Shown: piece by piece, positions 36,355-48,139 of the stretch
How the letters are laid out: every line of letters begins with the position of its first letter
Position numbering within the stretch: position 1 is the stretch's first letter
Source of the DNA: Bacteroidota bacterium
GTDB taxonomy: Bacteria; Bacteroidota; Bacteroidia; Bacteroidales; Dysgonomonadaceae
Direction of reading: 5' to 3'
NCBI GenBank assembly: GCA_023399295.1
Contig: JAEWQF010000070.1
Coordinates: forward strand, 62,001-126,000
Length of the DNA: 64,000 bases
Position numbers and translations under genes: made by a program
Notes under the pieces: generated by a model
What the model was told of the DNA's origin: nothing
The model's database searches: none
Seen by the model: the letters and a program-made list of their open reading frames with translations, nothing else

Positions 36355-36458
36355 AACGATCACTGATCAGTTTTCAGGGTTGAGGGAGCGGATGCCTCAT
36401 TGTGTACGTTTTTTTTTCTGGTAACTGGCAGACTGATCTGGAATAATTTCAATTGTCG

Positions 36459-39400
36459 ATGAAAACCCGATTCATAATTGCACTACTCCATCTTTCTGTC
36501 TCTGTGAGCTTTTCATCCAATGTAAAGTTCTATGACATCAACTCCATTCACGGGATCAGCATGAGGGAGGTGGCCTCGGTATGCAAAGACAAGAACGGGT
36601 TCATCTGGGCATCTTCAAAGAGTGGCATCATGCGGTTGACAGACAACAGCTACCACATTTATCAGCTACCCTACGAAACACCCAACATCATTTATACAAA
36701 ACTGATTTACGAGAATGATTCACTCCTTGCATTCTCAAACAATGGCCAGATATTTCTTTACAACGAAGTGTATGACCGCTTTGATCTGCTCGTTGATATC
36801 CGGAAACCGTTGAACGACACCCATCTGGTGTTGAACAGGATTGCGGTTGACAAGCACGGTTCAATCCTGATTGCGGCCTCAAGCGGGTTGTACAAATACC
36901 AGGATCAGAAGCTGATTGCCATCGGTAAAGAGAAATATGTGAATGTGCATGATTTTGTCTGGTTGGATGAACTGCACCTGCTGATGGGAACCAACAACGG
37001 CTTCTGGCTCATGAACACCCACTCGCTCACCGACAGGCAGATTTACAACTATGCAACGGAGAATGAGATGAAGGTCACCAGATTCTATTACGGCCAGGCA
37101 GATGAAACAGCATGGGTGGGGACAAGTGCCGATGGCCTCTATCTCTTCGATCTTGAAAGCAAACAGTTGAGACAGTCACCTCTGAAACAGATTCCCAAGC
37201 AACCCATCCATGCCATTGTGGCGCATACAGATACGACCGTGATGGTTGGTATCGACGGACAAGGAATCTGGGAACTGAGCCGTGAGAGTCACCAGGTGTT
37301 GCGCATCTACAAGGAAACCCCTGACAATCCACTCTCGCTAAAGGGAAACGGTGTCTATGATATCTTCCATGACCAGAACAAACGTGTCTGGGTCTGCACC
37401 TACAGTGGCGGACTCTCCTACTTTGATCAGGAATCGGCAGAGGTGACACAGATCACCCATCAGATCAACAACTCCAATTCGTTGCTCAACGACAACGTCA
37501 ATAAGGTGATTGAAGACAGCAGGGGCAACATCTGGTTTGCCACCAACAACGGGGTGAGTAGATGGGAAGTATCTACAGATCAATGGCAAACCTATTATCA
37601 GAACCTGCAGGCACAGGCACAGGTGTTTCTCTCCCTGTGCGAAGACAGGCATGGCAACATCTGGGCAGGCACCTATTCTTCGGGTCTCTATGTCATCGAC
37701 GGGAAAACAGGCAGGGAAATCGCGCACTATTCCAGTCAGGACGGCATCTCATCCCTGACAAATGATTTTATCTTTGACATCATCATGGACAGCCATGGAG
37801 ATCTCTGGCTGGGCAGTCCACTGGGACAGATCTTCCGTTACATTGAAACAGAGAAACGCTTTCAAGCCTATCCTTTTCAACCGGTTTATGCTTTTGCGGA
37901 ACACCCATCCGGCGATCTTCTTCTTGCCTGTACCTACGGGCTGCTGTTGATGGACAGGAAGAGTGGTGATACAAGAACCATCCTGGATGGGTATCTCCTA
38001 CATGATCTGATATTGATTGGTGATGACGTCTGGATGGGCAGCTCCGGCGATGGTTTGTTACGGTACAACCTGCGGGACAACTCACTGGAGAAATTCACCA
38101 CCAATGAGGGCTTGCTCTCGAACTACGTGAACAGCCTGCTCAGTGAGGGCCAATTTATCTGGCTGGGGACTGAGTCGGGACTCTGTAAATTTGACACTGT
38201 GGAAAAGCGTATTGAGATCTTCACCTCATTGCCCTCCTCTTTCAATGTATCGTTCAACCAGAACGCCTCACAGAAGCTCACCAATGGCCAGTTGATCTGG
38301 GGTACCAGCAGTGGTGCTTTGATGTTCGAACCGGATGCGATGCTCTTTTCCCCTTCAAAAGGCAGAATCTTTTTTCAGGATATTGTCATCTCCGGACGCT
38401 CATTGCGCAACAATGAGTTTTTCACCATCGACTCGCCCCTCGATGAGCTGAAGCACATCTCGTTGCGGTATGACCAGAACACGCTCACACTGGAGTTCCT
38501 GCCCATCGGCACCTCCTCACTCTATACAAAATTCTCCTGGAAAATGGAAGGGATTGACGAAGAGTGGACCCAACCAACCAGTTCAAGAGCCATCACCTAC
38601 GCCAGTATGCCCAGCGGAAACTATTCGCTGAAGATAAGGATGTTCGACAACTCACTCAAACAGGTTGTGGAAGAGCGCTCACTGGTTATCCGAATCACTC
38701 CTCCCTGGTGGAAGACATTCTGGTTTCGTCTCTCTATCACCCTGTTGACAGTTGCACTGCTTGTTTTCATCATGCGTTTTTACATCGACCGGATCAGGCA
38801 ACAACATGCCGAAGACAAGATTCGCTTCTTTGCCAATATGGCGCACGATATCCGTACCTCACTGACGTTGATCAATGCACCCATCGAAGAGTTGAACAAG
38901 GAGAAGGAGCTCTCACAAGAGGGACGCTACTACCTGAATCTGGCCACTGAACAGGCGGGACGGCTCTCTTCGGTAGCCAATCAGCTGCTCGACTTCCAGA
39001 AAGTTGACATCGGTAAAGGCCAGGTATTTCTCATGATGTCAGATGTGGTGAAGATGATACGCCAGCGTAAATCAATGTTCGATGCGGCGGCCTCAAAACA
39101 AAACATCAGACTGCAGTTTCACACCAACAGTGAATCCTATGTCACGGCTGTGGATGAAATAAAAATTGAAAAAGTGATCGACAACCTGTTATCAAATGCC
39201 ATCAAATATTCACATCCGGAGGGTGAGGTAGAAATCACGCTCACCTGTGAGCCAAACAGATGGATCATGGAGGTACGAGATCATGGTTTGGGGATATCAG
39301 AAAACGCACAGAAAAAACTGTTCCGTGAGTTTTACCGGGGTGACAATGTGGTAAACTCAACCATCGTCGGCTCCGGCATCGGCCTGTTGCTGGTGAAAAA

Positions 39401-40346
39401 CTATGTTGCCATGCACGATGGAAACATCACCCTTGAAAGCATTGAGAATAAGGGCTCTCTGTTTCGCATTACAATACCTTATAAGGAGGTGACGGCAACC
39501 TCACCCTCGCTCTTATCGGAGATTGAATGGGAAGAGAAACAGTCTGTCGTCTCTTATACTGATGAAGAATTGAATCCGGGCAACAACCAGGATAACGAAC
39601 AGAAAGAGACACTCCTGATCGTGGAAGACAACGATTTGTTGATTGAGTTCCTGCAACACTCTCTGCAAAGCAGATACCTGATTGTTGCCGCAAAAGATGG
39701 GGCAATCGCCTGGGAGATGATCCAGAAGAAACTTCCCGATCTGGTCATCACGGATGTGATGATGCCCAATATGGATGGGTTTGAACTCTGCCGGCTCATC
39801 AAATCGACCTACGAAACATCCCACATACCGGTCATCATGCTGACCGCATTGAATGACAAAGAGCAACAACTTCACGGACTGGGGCTTGGGGCAGATGACT
39901 ATCTGACCAAACCGTTTGACATGACACTCCTCGATCAACGCATCTTCAACATCATTCAGAACCGGAAGGTAGTCAGGGAGAAGGCACTCCGCCTGATCGA
40001 TGAAGACGAGGGTGAATCAATTTATCTGAACGAACTGGACGATCAGTTTGTCAAAAAAGCAGTACAGGTGGTCCATACCCACATGGACAACACGCAGTTC
40101 AACAAAGATACCTTTGCCTCTGAGATGAATGTCAGCTCATCGTTGTTGTACAAGAAAATAAAAGCACTGACCGATCTTTCACCCATCGATTTCATTAGAA
40201 GCATCCGTCTGAACCATGCCTTGAAACTGATCCGCTCCGGCAAGCACACCATCACCGAGGTGAGCGAGATGTGTGGCTTCTCCAGTGTGAAGTACTTCAG
40301 CGCAGCTTTTAAGACCTATTTCGGCAAATCACCATCTAAATTGTAA
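36459..40346 (+). CDS. Hybrid two-component system sensor/regulator (HTCS)
   Basis: This one-protein sensor and transcription factor of about 1295 residues probably activates the locus in response to a xylo-oligosaccharide. The order is a signal peptide, a periplasmic two-propeller sensor made of Reg_prop repeats (about 25-640, with many GFIW/NIWFAT/DLWLG strands), a Y_Y_Y domain (about 680-745) and a transmembrane helix (about 755-775). Then come HisKA with the phospho-acceptor His in MAHDIRTSLTLI (His 796), HATPase (about 900-1008, with the NLLSNAIKYS and GSGIGLLL boxes), a receiver with Asp 1099 in ITDVMMPNMDGF, and an AraC-type HTH at the end. ATG 36459 is preferred over an upstream TTG at 36453. 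It sits in the middle of the locus between two enzyme arms. Confidence 0.95.
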   Translation: MKTRFIIALLHLSVSVSFSSNVKFYDINSIHGISMREVASVCKDKNGFIWASSKSGIMRLTDNSYHIYQLPYETPNIIYTKLIYENDSLLAFSNNGQIFLYNEVYDRFDLLVDIRKPLNDTHLVLNRIAVDKHGSILIAASSGLYKYQDQKLIAIGKEKYVNVHDFVWLDELHLLMGTNNGFWLMNTHSLTDRQIYNYATENEMKVTRFYYGQADETAWVGTSADGLYLFDLESKQLRQSPLKQIPKQPIHAIVAHTDTTVMVGIDGQGIWELSRESHQVLRIYKETPDNPLSLKGNGVYDIFHDQNKRVWVCTYSGGLSYFDQESAEVTQITHQINNSNSLLNDNVNKVIEDSRGNIWFATNNGVSRWEVSTDQWQTYYQNLQAQAQVFLSLCEDRHGNIWAGTYSSGLYVIDGKTGREIAHYSSQDGISSLTNDFIFDIIMDSHGDLWLGSPLGQIFRYIETEKRFQAYPFQPVYAFAEHPSGDLLLACTYGLLLMDRKSGDTRTILDGYLLHDLILIGDDVWMGSSGDGLLRYNLRDNSLEKFTTNEGLLSNYVNSLLSEGQFIWLGTESGLCKFDTVEKRIEIFTSLPSSFNVSFNQNASQKLTNGQLIWGTSSGALMFEPDAMLFSPSKGRIFFQDIVISGRSLRNNEFFTIDSPLDELKHISLRYDQNTLTLEFLPIGTSSLYTKFSWKMEGIDEEWTQPTSSRAITYASMPSGNYSLKIRMFDNSLKQVVEERSLVIRITPPWWKTFWFRLSITLLTVALLVFIMRFYIDRIRQQHAEDKIRFFANMAHDIRTSLTLINAPIEELNKEKELSQEGRYYLNLATEQAGRLSSVANQLLDFQKVDIGKGQVFLMMSDVVKMIRQRKSMFDAAASKQNIRLQFHTNSESYVTAVDEIKIEKVIDNLLSNAIKYSHPEGEVEITLTCEPNRWIMEVRDHGLGISENAQKKLFREFYRGDNVVNSTIVGSGIGLLLVKNYVAMHDGNITLESIENKGSLFRITIPYKEVTATSPSLLSEIEWEEKQSVVSYTDEELNPGNNQDNEQKETLLIVEDNDLLIEFLQHSLQSRYLIVAAKDGAIAWEMIQKKLPDLVITDVMMPNMDGFELCRLIKSTYETSHIPVIMLTALNDKEQQLHGLGLGADDYLTKPFDMTLLDQRIFNIIQNRKVVREKALRLIDEDEGESIYLNELDDQFVKKAVQVVHTHMDNTQFNKDTFASEMNVSSSLLYKKIKALTDLSPIDFIRSIRLNHALKLIRSGKHTITEVSEMCGFSSVKYFSAAFKTYFGKSPSKL

Positions 40347-40416
40347 AACCGCTTCGTTTTATCTATAAACGTGAATTAACTATCCAAAATCAGGATAGGG
40401 TCTCACTGCAGCAAAC

Positions 40417-40424
40417 TATATTTG
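40417..40424 (+). promoter_or_regulatory. -7 promoter box of the second enzyme arm
   Basis: TATATTTG matches TAnnTTTG, 31 nt before the GH43 ATG at 40455. A transcription start near 40431 would leave a short leader. No TTTG was seen at the -33 position, so an activator such as the HTCS may be required. Confidence 0.6.
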
Positions 40425-40454
40425 CCCTGGTTCTAACGCAAATTTTTTACCTCA

Positions 40455-42179
40455 ATGAAAGCAAAAATAAACCTGCCATTGTTAATGACCTTTTGCATCC
40501 TATTCACGGCCTTTGCAGGCAGCCATGCACAGAAACGTGTCCAATCGAATCATCCCCTATTCACGCAATTCACATACCAGGGTGATGACCCCGTTTATGC
40601 AGAATATCCCTTGCAAAGGGACGAGTTTTACAATCCCATCCTGCAGGGCTGTTACCCCGACCCCTCCATCACCCGGAAAGGGGATGATTATTTTCTGGTC
40701 TCCTCCTCCTTCGCCATGTTCCCCGGGGTGCCCATCTTCCACTCCAACGACCTGGTGAACTGGAAGCAGATCGGCCATGTGCTCGACAGGAAGTCGCAGC
40801 TGATCGTCCACGACAGCGGCATCAGTGCAGGGATCTATGCCCCGGCCATCAAGTACAACCCCCACAACGATACCTTTTACATGATCACCACCCAGATTGC
40901 CGGTAACATCGGCAACATGGTGGTGAAGACAAAAGACCCGTTCAAGGGATGGAGCGAAGTGCAGAAACTCAATTTTGACGGCATCGACCCCTCACTTTTC
41001 TTCGACGACGACGGCAAAGCCTATGTGGTACACAACGATGCACCCGACAGGGGCAAAGCGTTGTATGAGGGCCACCGGGTGATCAAGATATGGGAGTATG
41101 ACATGGAGAAGGATCAGGTGATCCCCGGCAGCGATCTGATCATCGTGGATGGCGGTGTGGACATCGCGCAGCAACCGATCTGGATCGAAGCGCCCCATAT
41201 CTATAAGCGCAACGGCATCTATTACCTGATGTGTGCCGAAGGGGGTACCGGCGACTGGCACAGCGAGGTGATCTTCACCAGCGAGCATCCGAAGGGTCCC
41301 TATACACCTGCTGCCAACAATCCCATCCTGTCGCAACGCTATCTGCATCCCGACCGGGCAAACAAGGTGGACTGGGCCGGACACGCCGACCTGGTGGAGG
41401 GCCCCGACGGGAAGTACTACGGTGTGTTCCTGGCCGTACGCCCCAACGAGCAAAAAAGGGTGAATACCGGTCGTGAGACCTTCATCCTGCCGGTCGACTG
41501 GAGTGGCAGGTATCCCGTCTTTGAAAACGGCCTGATCCCCATGATCCCAAAATTGAAGATGCCGGAGGGTGTGGTGAACAAGACAGGCAAGGAGGGTTTC
41601 TTTCCCAACGGCAACTTCACCTTTCAGGATGACTTCCGATCGACAGCGCTTGACTACCGCTGGATTGGGGTGAGAGGTCCCCGGGAGGAGTTCATCAAGA
41701 CAGACAAGAAAGGAGTGTCACTTACGCCCTTTGCGTTTAACATCAAGGAGTTGGCACCCACCTCTACCCTCTTCCACCGCCAGCAACACAGACATTTCAC
41801 TGCCACCACCACCCTGCAATATAAACCCTCTTCGGAAAAGGAACTGGCTGGCATGGTTTGCTATCAGAGCGAGCGGTTCAATTATCTCTTCGGCATAACC
41901 CGGAAAGGGAAACAGGATTACCTGGTGTTGCAGCGTACGGAAAAAGGAGTTTCAACCATTCTCGCCAGCACCCCCATCGATACGGAACAACCGTTGTCAC
42001 TGCAAATCAATGCAAAGGGTGATGCGTACCGCTTCAACTATGCAACGGATGGAAAGACATTTCACAACCTGGGAGGCACCGTCTCCGGTGACATCCTCTC
42101 CACCGATGTGGCGGGTGGCTTCACCGGCAACCTGATTGGCCTTCATGCCACCGCGAAGAATGACGCCCTTCCCGAATGA
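40455..42179 (+). CDS. GH43 beta-xylosidase/arabinofuranosidase with concanavalin-like C-domain
   Basis: This 574-residue exo-enzyme has a Sec signal ending GSHAQ. The propeller carries the base Asp in QGCYPDPSI (Asp 69), the Asp in DGIDPSLFFDDDG (Asp 178) and the acid Glu in PIWIEAPHIY (Glu 245). VSSSFAMFPGVPIFHSNDL is typical of the GH43 subfamily 10/11 type. A C-terminal concanavalin-like domain starts near residue 390. It is the first gene after the HTCS and is preceded by a promoter-like box at 40417. The precise subfamily and whether it takes arabinose or xylose remain open. Confidence 0.9.
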   Translation: MKAKINLPLLMTFCILFTAFAGSHAQKRVQSNHPLFTQFTYQGDDPVYAEYPLQRDEFYNPILQGCYPDPSITRKGDDYFLVSSSFAMFPGVPIFHSNDLVNWKQIGHVLDRKSQLIVHDSGISAGIYAPAIKYNPHNDTFYMITTQIAGNIGNMVVKTKDPFKGWSEVQKLNFDGIDPSLFFDDDGKAYVVHNDAPDRGKALYEGHRVIKIWEYDMEKDQVIPGSDLIIVDGGVDIAQQPIWIEAPHIYKRNGIYYLMCAEGGTGDWHSEVIFTSEHPKGPYTPAANNPILSQRYLHPDRANKVDWAGHADLVEGPDGKYYGVFLAVRPNEQKRVNTGRETFILPVDWSGRYPVFENGLIPMIPKLKMPEGVVNKTGKEGFFPNGNFTFQDDFRSTALDYRWIGVRGPREEFIKTDKKGVSLTPFAFNIKELAPTSTLFHRQQHRHFTATTTLQYKPSSEKELAGMVCYQSERFNYLFGITRKGKQDYLVLQRTEKGVSTILASTPIDTEQPLSLQINAKGDAYRFNYATDGKTFHNLGGTVSGDILSTDVAGGFTGNLIGLHATAKNDALPE

Positions 42180-42240
42180 AATGAATGCACATACCAGCGA
42201 TTCAATGAGAAGCATATCTGCTATAAGTAAACAATCCTGA

Positions 42241-43419
<1,179 letters not shown>

Positions 43420-43447
43420 CCCTCACGATCAAAAAACAATTGAACCG

Positions 43448-44674
43448 ATGAAAACATATAGACACCTCATCATACCGGGGCTGAAAAGAATCCCGAAGAT
43501 TGTCCTCCTCCTGCTGCTCCTGCATGCCGGGATAACGGGTACGATCACCGCTCAGCAGGCCAATGTGAACCTCGATTACAACCCACATCACGACAGCGAG
43601 GGACTGATTCCCTTCAGTGCGCCACTCAACTCACCGGAAGTACATGCAGACCGCACCGTCACCTTCCGACTGAAGGCACCCCAGGCCAGTGAGGTACTGC
43701 TCCCATCAGGTGCCATTCATACCGCACTGGGAAGGGACAACAAACCGATTCCTTTTACAAAAGGGGAAGATGGTATCTGGTCGCTGACAATCGGCCCGCT
43801 GGAGCCCGACATCTATGCCTACCACCTCCGGGTAGACGGGATACAGATCACCGATCCCTCCAACACCTACGCGGCCTTCACGGCCATGCCCCCCTACAGT
43901 CAGCTGGTGGTACACGGGGAGGAGCCGGCCTACTATGATGCGAAGCAGGTACCCCACGGCGCCGTGACCCGTCATGTCTACCACTCCGGTGTCACCAACG
44001 GGGAACGTGAGCTTTATGTCTATACCCCACCGGGATACCGCAGCGACAAACAGTATCCGGTGCTCTACCTGCTGGGTGGCAGCGGTGAGTTGCCCTCCAA
44101 CTGGGTCTACGATGGCAGGGTGAACCTGATCATGGACAACCTGCTGGCAGAAGGAAAAGCAGAGCCGATGCTGATCGTCATTCCCAACAATCAGATCATC
44201 CACAGGAACCATCCCCGTCATGCCGAGCTGACATTCGACCTGTTTGAACGGGAACTGCGGGAAGAAGTTATTCCACTGGTGGATGCGCATTATGCCACCC
44301 GCAAAGAGCCCAAAGGCAGGGCAATCTCCGGCCTCTCGATGGGTGGCCGTCACAGCATGTTCATCGGTTTCCGCTCACTCGACCTGTTTGCCAACTTCGG
44401 CATCCTCAGCGCGGGCGACAACGATGCAGAATCCACATTGAAGCATTTCCTGGAGGACCCGCAGGTAGACAGCAAGGTTGACTATCTCTTCGTTGGCCAG
44501 GGCACCAAAGAGGCGCAGGGCTTCTTCAACCTGCGCTGTCAGGCGCTGCACGACGCGCTCACCAATCACGGCATCGCGCATGAATACTATGTTGGCGGTA
44601 ACGGTGGACACGACTGGTCTACCTGGCGTCATCTGCTCTACTACCGTTTTCTACCCAACCTCTGGAAAAAATAA
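43448..44674 (+). CDS. CBM48-CE1 esterase, second paralogue
   Basis: This 408-residue secreted esterase starts 28 bp after the first. The signal peptide ends near TITAQ. The E-set domain occupies about 65-145 (TVTFRLKAPQASEVLL, YAYHLRVDGI). The CE1 domain shows YPVLYLLGGSGE, the nucleophile Ser in SGLSMGGRH (Ser 297) and a C-terminal GHDWSTWR with the catalytic His. It differs clearly from its neighbour (shorter active-site loops, no GTAHEW), so the two may prefer different acyl groups, for example feruloyl against acetyl. That split is an inference. Confidence 0.9.
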   Translation: MKTYRHLIIPGLKRIPKIVLLLLLLHAGITGTITAQQANVNLDYNPHHDSEGLIPFSAPLNSPEVHADRTVTFRLKAPQASEVLLPSGAIHTALGRDNKPIPFTKGEDGIWSLTIGPLEPDIYAYHLRVDGIQITDPSNTYAAFTAMPPYSQLVVHGEEPAYYDAKQVPHGAVTRHVYHSGVTNGERELYVYTPPGYRSDKQYPVLYLLGGSGELPSNWVYDGRVNLIMDNLLAEGKAEPMLIVIPNNQIIHRNHPRHAELTFDLFERELREEVIPLVDAHYATRKEPKGRAISGLSMGGRHSMFIGFRSLDLFANFGILSAGDNDAESTLKHFLEDPQVDSKVDYLFVGQGTKEAQGFFNLRCQALHDALTNHGIAHEYYVGGNGGHDWSTWRHLLYYRFLPNLWKK

Positions 44675-44737
44675 TCCCGTAACGGACAAGCCAACCCAAC
44701 CGATACAACCATTTCACTCATTAAACAACAGCAAAGA

Positions 44738-46126
44738 ATGAATCATTCTGTTCAGAAAAACAAATACAAAAGGATGCTCCTCATCCTGCCAATCCTGCTG
44801 CAGGTTGCAATTGCCATACCTGTGATGGCTCAGAATCCCATCGTCCAGACAAACTATACCGCCGACCCGGCTCCCATGGTGTGGAACGACCGGATCTACC
44901 TCTACACCACCCACGATGCCGACGGATCCTCCTGGTTCACCATGGACGACTGGCGGGTTTACTCCACCAACGACATGGTGAACTGGACCGACCATGGCGT
45001 GGTGCTCTCCTACTCCGATTTCGAGTGGGCTAAAGGGGATGCCTGGGCAGCCCAGTGCATTGAGAGAAATGGCAAGTTTTATCTCTATGTCCCCATGATC
45101 TCCAAAGTAAACAACCGTGGCGCCATCGGCGTGGCGGTGGCCGACACTCCCTTGGGACCCTTTTATGATCCGCTGGGGAAACCGCTGGCACAGACCGACT
45201 GGGGAGACATCGACCCCACCGTCTTCATCGATGACGATGGACAAGCCTACCTCTATTGGGGAAACCCCAACCTCAATTACGTGAAGCTGAACGAAGACAT
45301 GATCTCCTATGAAGGGGATATCACGAGGGTTCCCCTCACAGAAGAGTCGTTTGGTAAAAGAGAAGGGGATCCGCAGCGCAGCACCCTCTACGAAGAGGGA
45401 CCCTGGCTCTACAAGCGAAACAAACTGTACTACCTCTTCTGGCCGGGCGGCCCCCTGCCCGAACACATCGGCTACTCCACCAGCTCCAGCCCGGTAGGAC
45501 CCTGGAAATACGGTGGTGTGGTGATGCCCGCACAGGGGGGGGCATTCACCAACCATCCGGGGGTGATCGATTTTCGCGGTAAGAGCTACTTCTTCTATCA
45601 CAACGGCGCCCTTCCTGGTGGCGGTGGCTTCACACGCTCCGTGGCGGTAGAGGAAATCCGGTTCAACCCAGATGGCACCATTCCCCAGCTGAACATGACC
45701 GAAGGGATCAAACAGGGAGTGGCTACCCTGAATCCTTATCTGCTGAATCAGGCCGAAACCATCGCTTTTTCCGAAGGCTTCAAATCGGCGCAGAACAACC
45801 AGGTGGGCGTCTTTGTAACGGCCAACCGTGACGGTGCCTATATCCGGGTACGCGATGTCGATTTCCGGGAGAAGGGAGCCACCAAATTAACCGCTCGCGT
45901 GGCCACGACACACAATGATCCCATCACCCTGGAGGTGCGACTGGGAAGCCGTGAGGGTGAAAAGATCGCTTCGGTGCGCATTCCCCGTACCGGTGGCAGT
46001 GACCGGTGGGCGCTGGTGTCAACCGATCTGACCGGCGTCACCGGTCTGCACGACCTCTATTTTGTTGTCCGGGGTAGACCGGGTAGCCATCTCATGTACT
46101 TCGATTACTGGAGGTTCTCCGAGTAG
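44738..46126 (+). CDS. GH43-CBM6 arabinoxylan-debranching enzyme
   Basis: This 462-residue enzyme has a signal peptide ending PVMAQ. The propeller domain (about 33-320) carries a base Asp in [11 protein letters not shown] (Asp 43), the modulating Asp in [14 protein letters not shown] (about Asp 159) and the acid Glu in [10 protein letters not shown] (about Glu 220). A CBM6-like sandwich at about 330-462 ([33 protein letters not shown]) follows. This is the architecture of arabinoxylan arabinofuranohydrolases. A paralogue with the same layout lies at 49119-50507. Subfamily is not assigned. Confidence 0.9.
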   Translation: MNHSVQKNKYKRMLLILPILLQVAIAIPVMAQNPIVQTNYTADPAPMVWNDRIYLYTTHDADGSSWFTMDDWRVYSTNDMVNWTDHGVVLSYSDFEWAKGDAWAAQCIERNGKFYLYVPMISKVNNRGAIGVAVADTPLGPFYDPLGKPLAQTDWGDIDPTVFIDDDGQAYLYWGNPNLNYVKLNEDMISYEGDITRVPLTEESFGKREGDPQRSTLYEEGPWLYKRNKLYYLFWPGGPLPEHIGYSTSSSPVGPWKYGGVVMPAQGGAFTNHPGVIDFRGKSYFFYHNGALPGGGGFTRSVAVEEIRFNPDGTIPQLNMTEGIKQGVATLNPYLLNQAETIAFSEGFKSAQNNQVGVFVTANRDGAYIRVRDVDFREKGATKLTARVATTHNDPITLEVRLGSREGEKIASVRIPRTGGSDRWALVSTDLTGVTGLHDLYFVVRGRPGSHLMYFDYWRFSE

Positions 46127-46183
46127 ATCCCAAACTTGCAAGTAACATCGAATCATCAGGAATCAATCTCAAACCGATAAAAA

Positions 46184-48130
46184 ATGAATAAACTATTTCG
46201 CACACTCCTCCTCCTATGTTTACTTTCCACCCATCTCCTCAATGCACAAATAACAACCCTGACAAGCCCCGACGGGAAACTGAAGCTACTGCTCCACCTC
46301 GATGAGGGACAACCCGGCTATTCAGTTGAGTATGGTGGCAAGACCATCCTTGAAAAATCGCCGCTGGGAATCATCACCAACGAGGGGGACTTCAGCACCG
46401 GTCTTACTTTTACCGGTCACGAGACTTCATCGGTGGAGAAAAACTACACCCAGGAGAAAATCAAACGCTCCTCCATCCACTATGAGGCAAACAGACTGGT
46501 TACCTCTTTCGAGGATGCCCGTCAGAGAGGCCTGCACATCGTGTTCCAGGTGAGCAACAACGACGTGGCCTTCCGTTACGAACTCCCCCAGTGGGGCGAA
46601 AGGAGGGCCTGTGTGGTGGAGCGGGAAGCTACCGGATTCAAGTTCCCAGCACACACCACCACCTTTCTCTCACCGATGATGGGTGCCATGGGTGCCTTTG
46701 CCAGAACCTCACCCAGCTACGAAAGCGGATACACCAACGACGAACCGGTGGGGAAACCGACCCATGGCAACCTGGGCTATCTCTTCCCGGGTCTCTTCCG
46801 CATCGGCGACGACGGCTGGGCGCTGATCTCGGAGACCGGGGTCACCAGCCAGTACTGCGCCTCCCACCTGAGCGATGGCACCACAGAGGGTTTATACCGC
46901 GTTGAATATCCCGATATGCGCCAGAACAACGGCTTCGGCAGTAGCGGAGCACAAATCCCACTCCCCGGCGTCACCCCCTGGCGCACCATCACGGTGGGCA
47001 GCAACCTGAAACCGATCGTGGAGACCACCATCCCCTTCGACCTGGTGGAGCCACTCTACGAACCCTCACAGGAATACCACTATGGCAGGGGCACCTGGAG
47101 CTGGATCGTCTGGCAGGATCAGAGCATGAACCTGGAAGACCAGGTGAAGTACATCGATCTGGCAGCCGAGATGGGATACGAGTTCATCCTGATCGATGCG
47201 TTGTGGGACGCCAACATAGGCTATGAGAAAATGGAAGAACTGATCGGCTATGCACATAGCAAAGGGGTGGATGTCTTTCTCTGGTACAACTCCAACGGGG
47301 GATTCAATGACGCACCACAAGGGCCCAGAAACAGGATGAACACCTCCATTAACCGGAAAGAGGAGATGAAATGGCTGAAGAAAATGGGGGTGAAGGGGTT
47401 GAAAGTCGATTTCTTCGGTGGCGACAAGCAGGAGACCCTGCGTTTTTACGAAGACATTCTCTCAGATGCCAACGACTACGGACTGATGATCATCTTCCAC
47501 GGCTGTACGCTGCCCCGCGGATGGGAGCGGCTCTACCCCAACTTTGTAGGGAGTGAGGCAGTGCTTGCCTCAGAGATGCTGATCTTCTCGCAGGATGTGC
47601 GGGAGAAAGAGGCGTTCTACGCCACCCTGCATCCCTTTATCCGCAACAGCGTGGGTAGCATGGAATTCGGAGGGGTCTTCATGAACAAATTCCTCAACAG
47701 GGGTAACAGCAGGGGACAGCAACGGCTCACCTCCGATGTGTTTCAGATTGCAACCGGCATCCTCTTCCAAAACGCGGTGCAGATGTTTGCGTTGACTCCC
47801 AACAACCTGACCGACGCACCAGCTTTTCTGATCGATTTCATGAAAGAGATTCCCACCACCTGGGATGAGACATTGTATGTGGATGGCTACCCGGGCAGGT
47901 ATTCGGTCATTGCCCGTCTTCACGGTGAGCAGTGGTACATTGCCGGGGTAAATGCCCTTGAGCAGCCGCTGGAACTGGATCTGAACTTGCCCATGATTGC
48001 AGGAAAAGAGGTGGGTCTCTATTCCGACAACAACAACCGGGAGGCAGCTCTCACCCGCAGCAAGATCAATAAAAACGGCAGGGTGAGTCTCACCCTGCAG
48101 CCCGGAGGCGGTTTCGTAATCAAACAATAA
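46184..48130 (+). CDS. GH97 retaining glycosidase, second copy
   Basis: This 648-residue secreted protein has the three-domain GH97 fold. The motif KGLKVDFFGGDK places an Asp (about 409) at the nucleophile position of retaining alpha-galactosidase-type GH97, as in the copy at 28051. Other landmarks are TWSWIVWQDQS, FLWYNSNGGFNDAPQGP and FHGCTLPRGWERLYP. Sequence differs substantially from the first copy, so the two probably have distinct linkages or aglycones. The signal peptide ends LLNAQ. Confidence 0.9.
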   Translation: MNKLFRTLLLLCLLSTHLLNAQITTLTSPDGKLKLLLHLDEGQPGYSVEYGGKTILEKSPLGIITNEGDFSTGLTFTGHETSSVEKNYTQEKIKRSSIHYEANRLVTSFEDARQRGLHIVFQVSNNDVAFRYELPQWGERRACVVEREATGFKFPAHTTTFLSPMMGAMGAFARTSPSYESGYTNDEPVGKPTHGNLGYLFPGLFRIGDDGWALISETGVTSQYCASHLSDGTTEGLYRVEYPDMRQNNGFGSSGAQIPLPGVTPWRTITVGSNLKPIVETTIPFDLVEPLYEPSQEYHYGRGTWSWIVWQDQSMNLEDQVKYIDLAAEMGYEFILIDALWDANIGYEKMEELIGYAHSKGVDVFLWYNSNGGFNDAPQGPRNRMNTSINRKEEMKWLKKMGVKGLKVDFFGGDKQETLRFYEDILSDANDYGLMIIFHGCTLPRGWERLYPNFVGSEAVLASEMLIFSQDVREKEAFYATLHPFIRNSVGSMEFGGVFMNKFLNRGNSRGQQRLTSDVFQIATGILFQNAVQMFALTPNNLTDAPAFLIDFMKEIPTTWDETLYVDGYPGRYSVIARLHGEQWYIAGVNALEQPLELDLNLPMIAGKEVGLYSDNNNREAALTRSKINKNGRVSLTLQPGGGFVIKQ

Positions 48131-48139
48131 GTAAACAAT

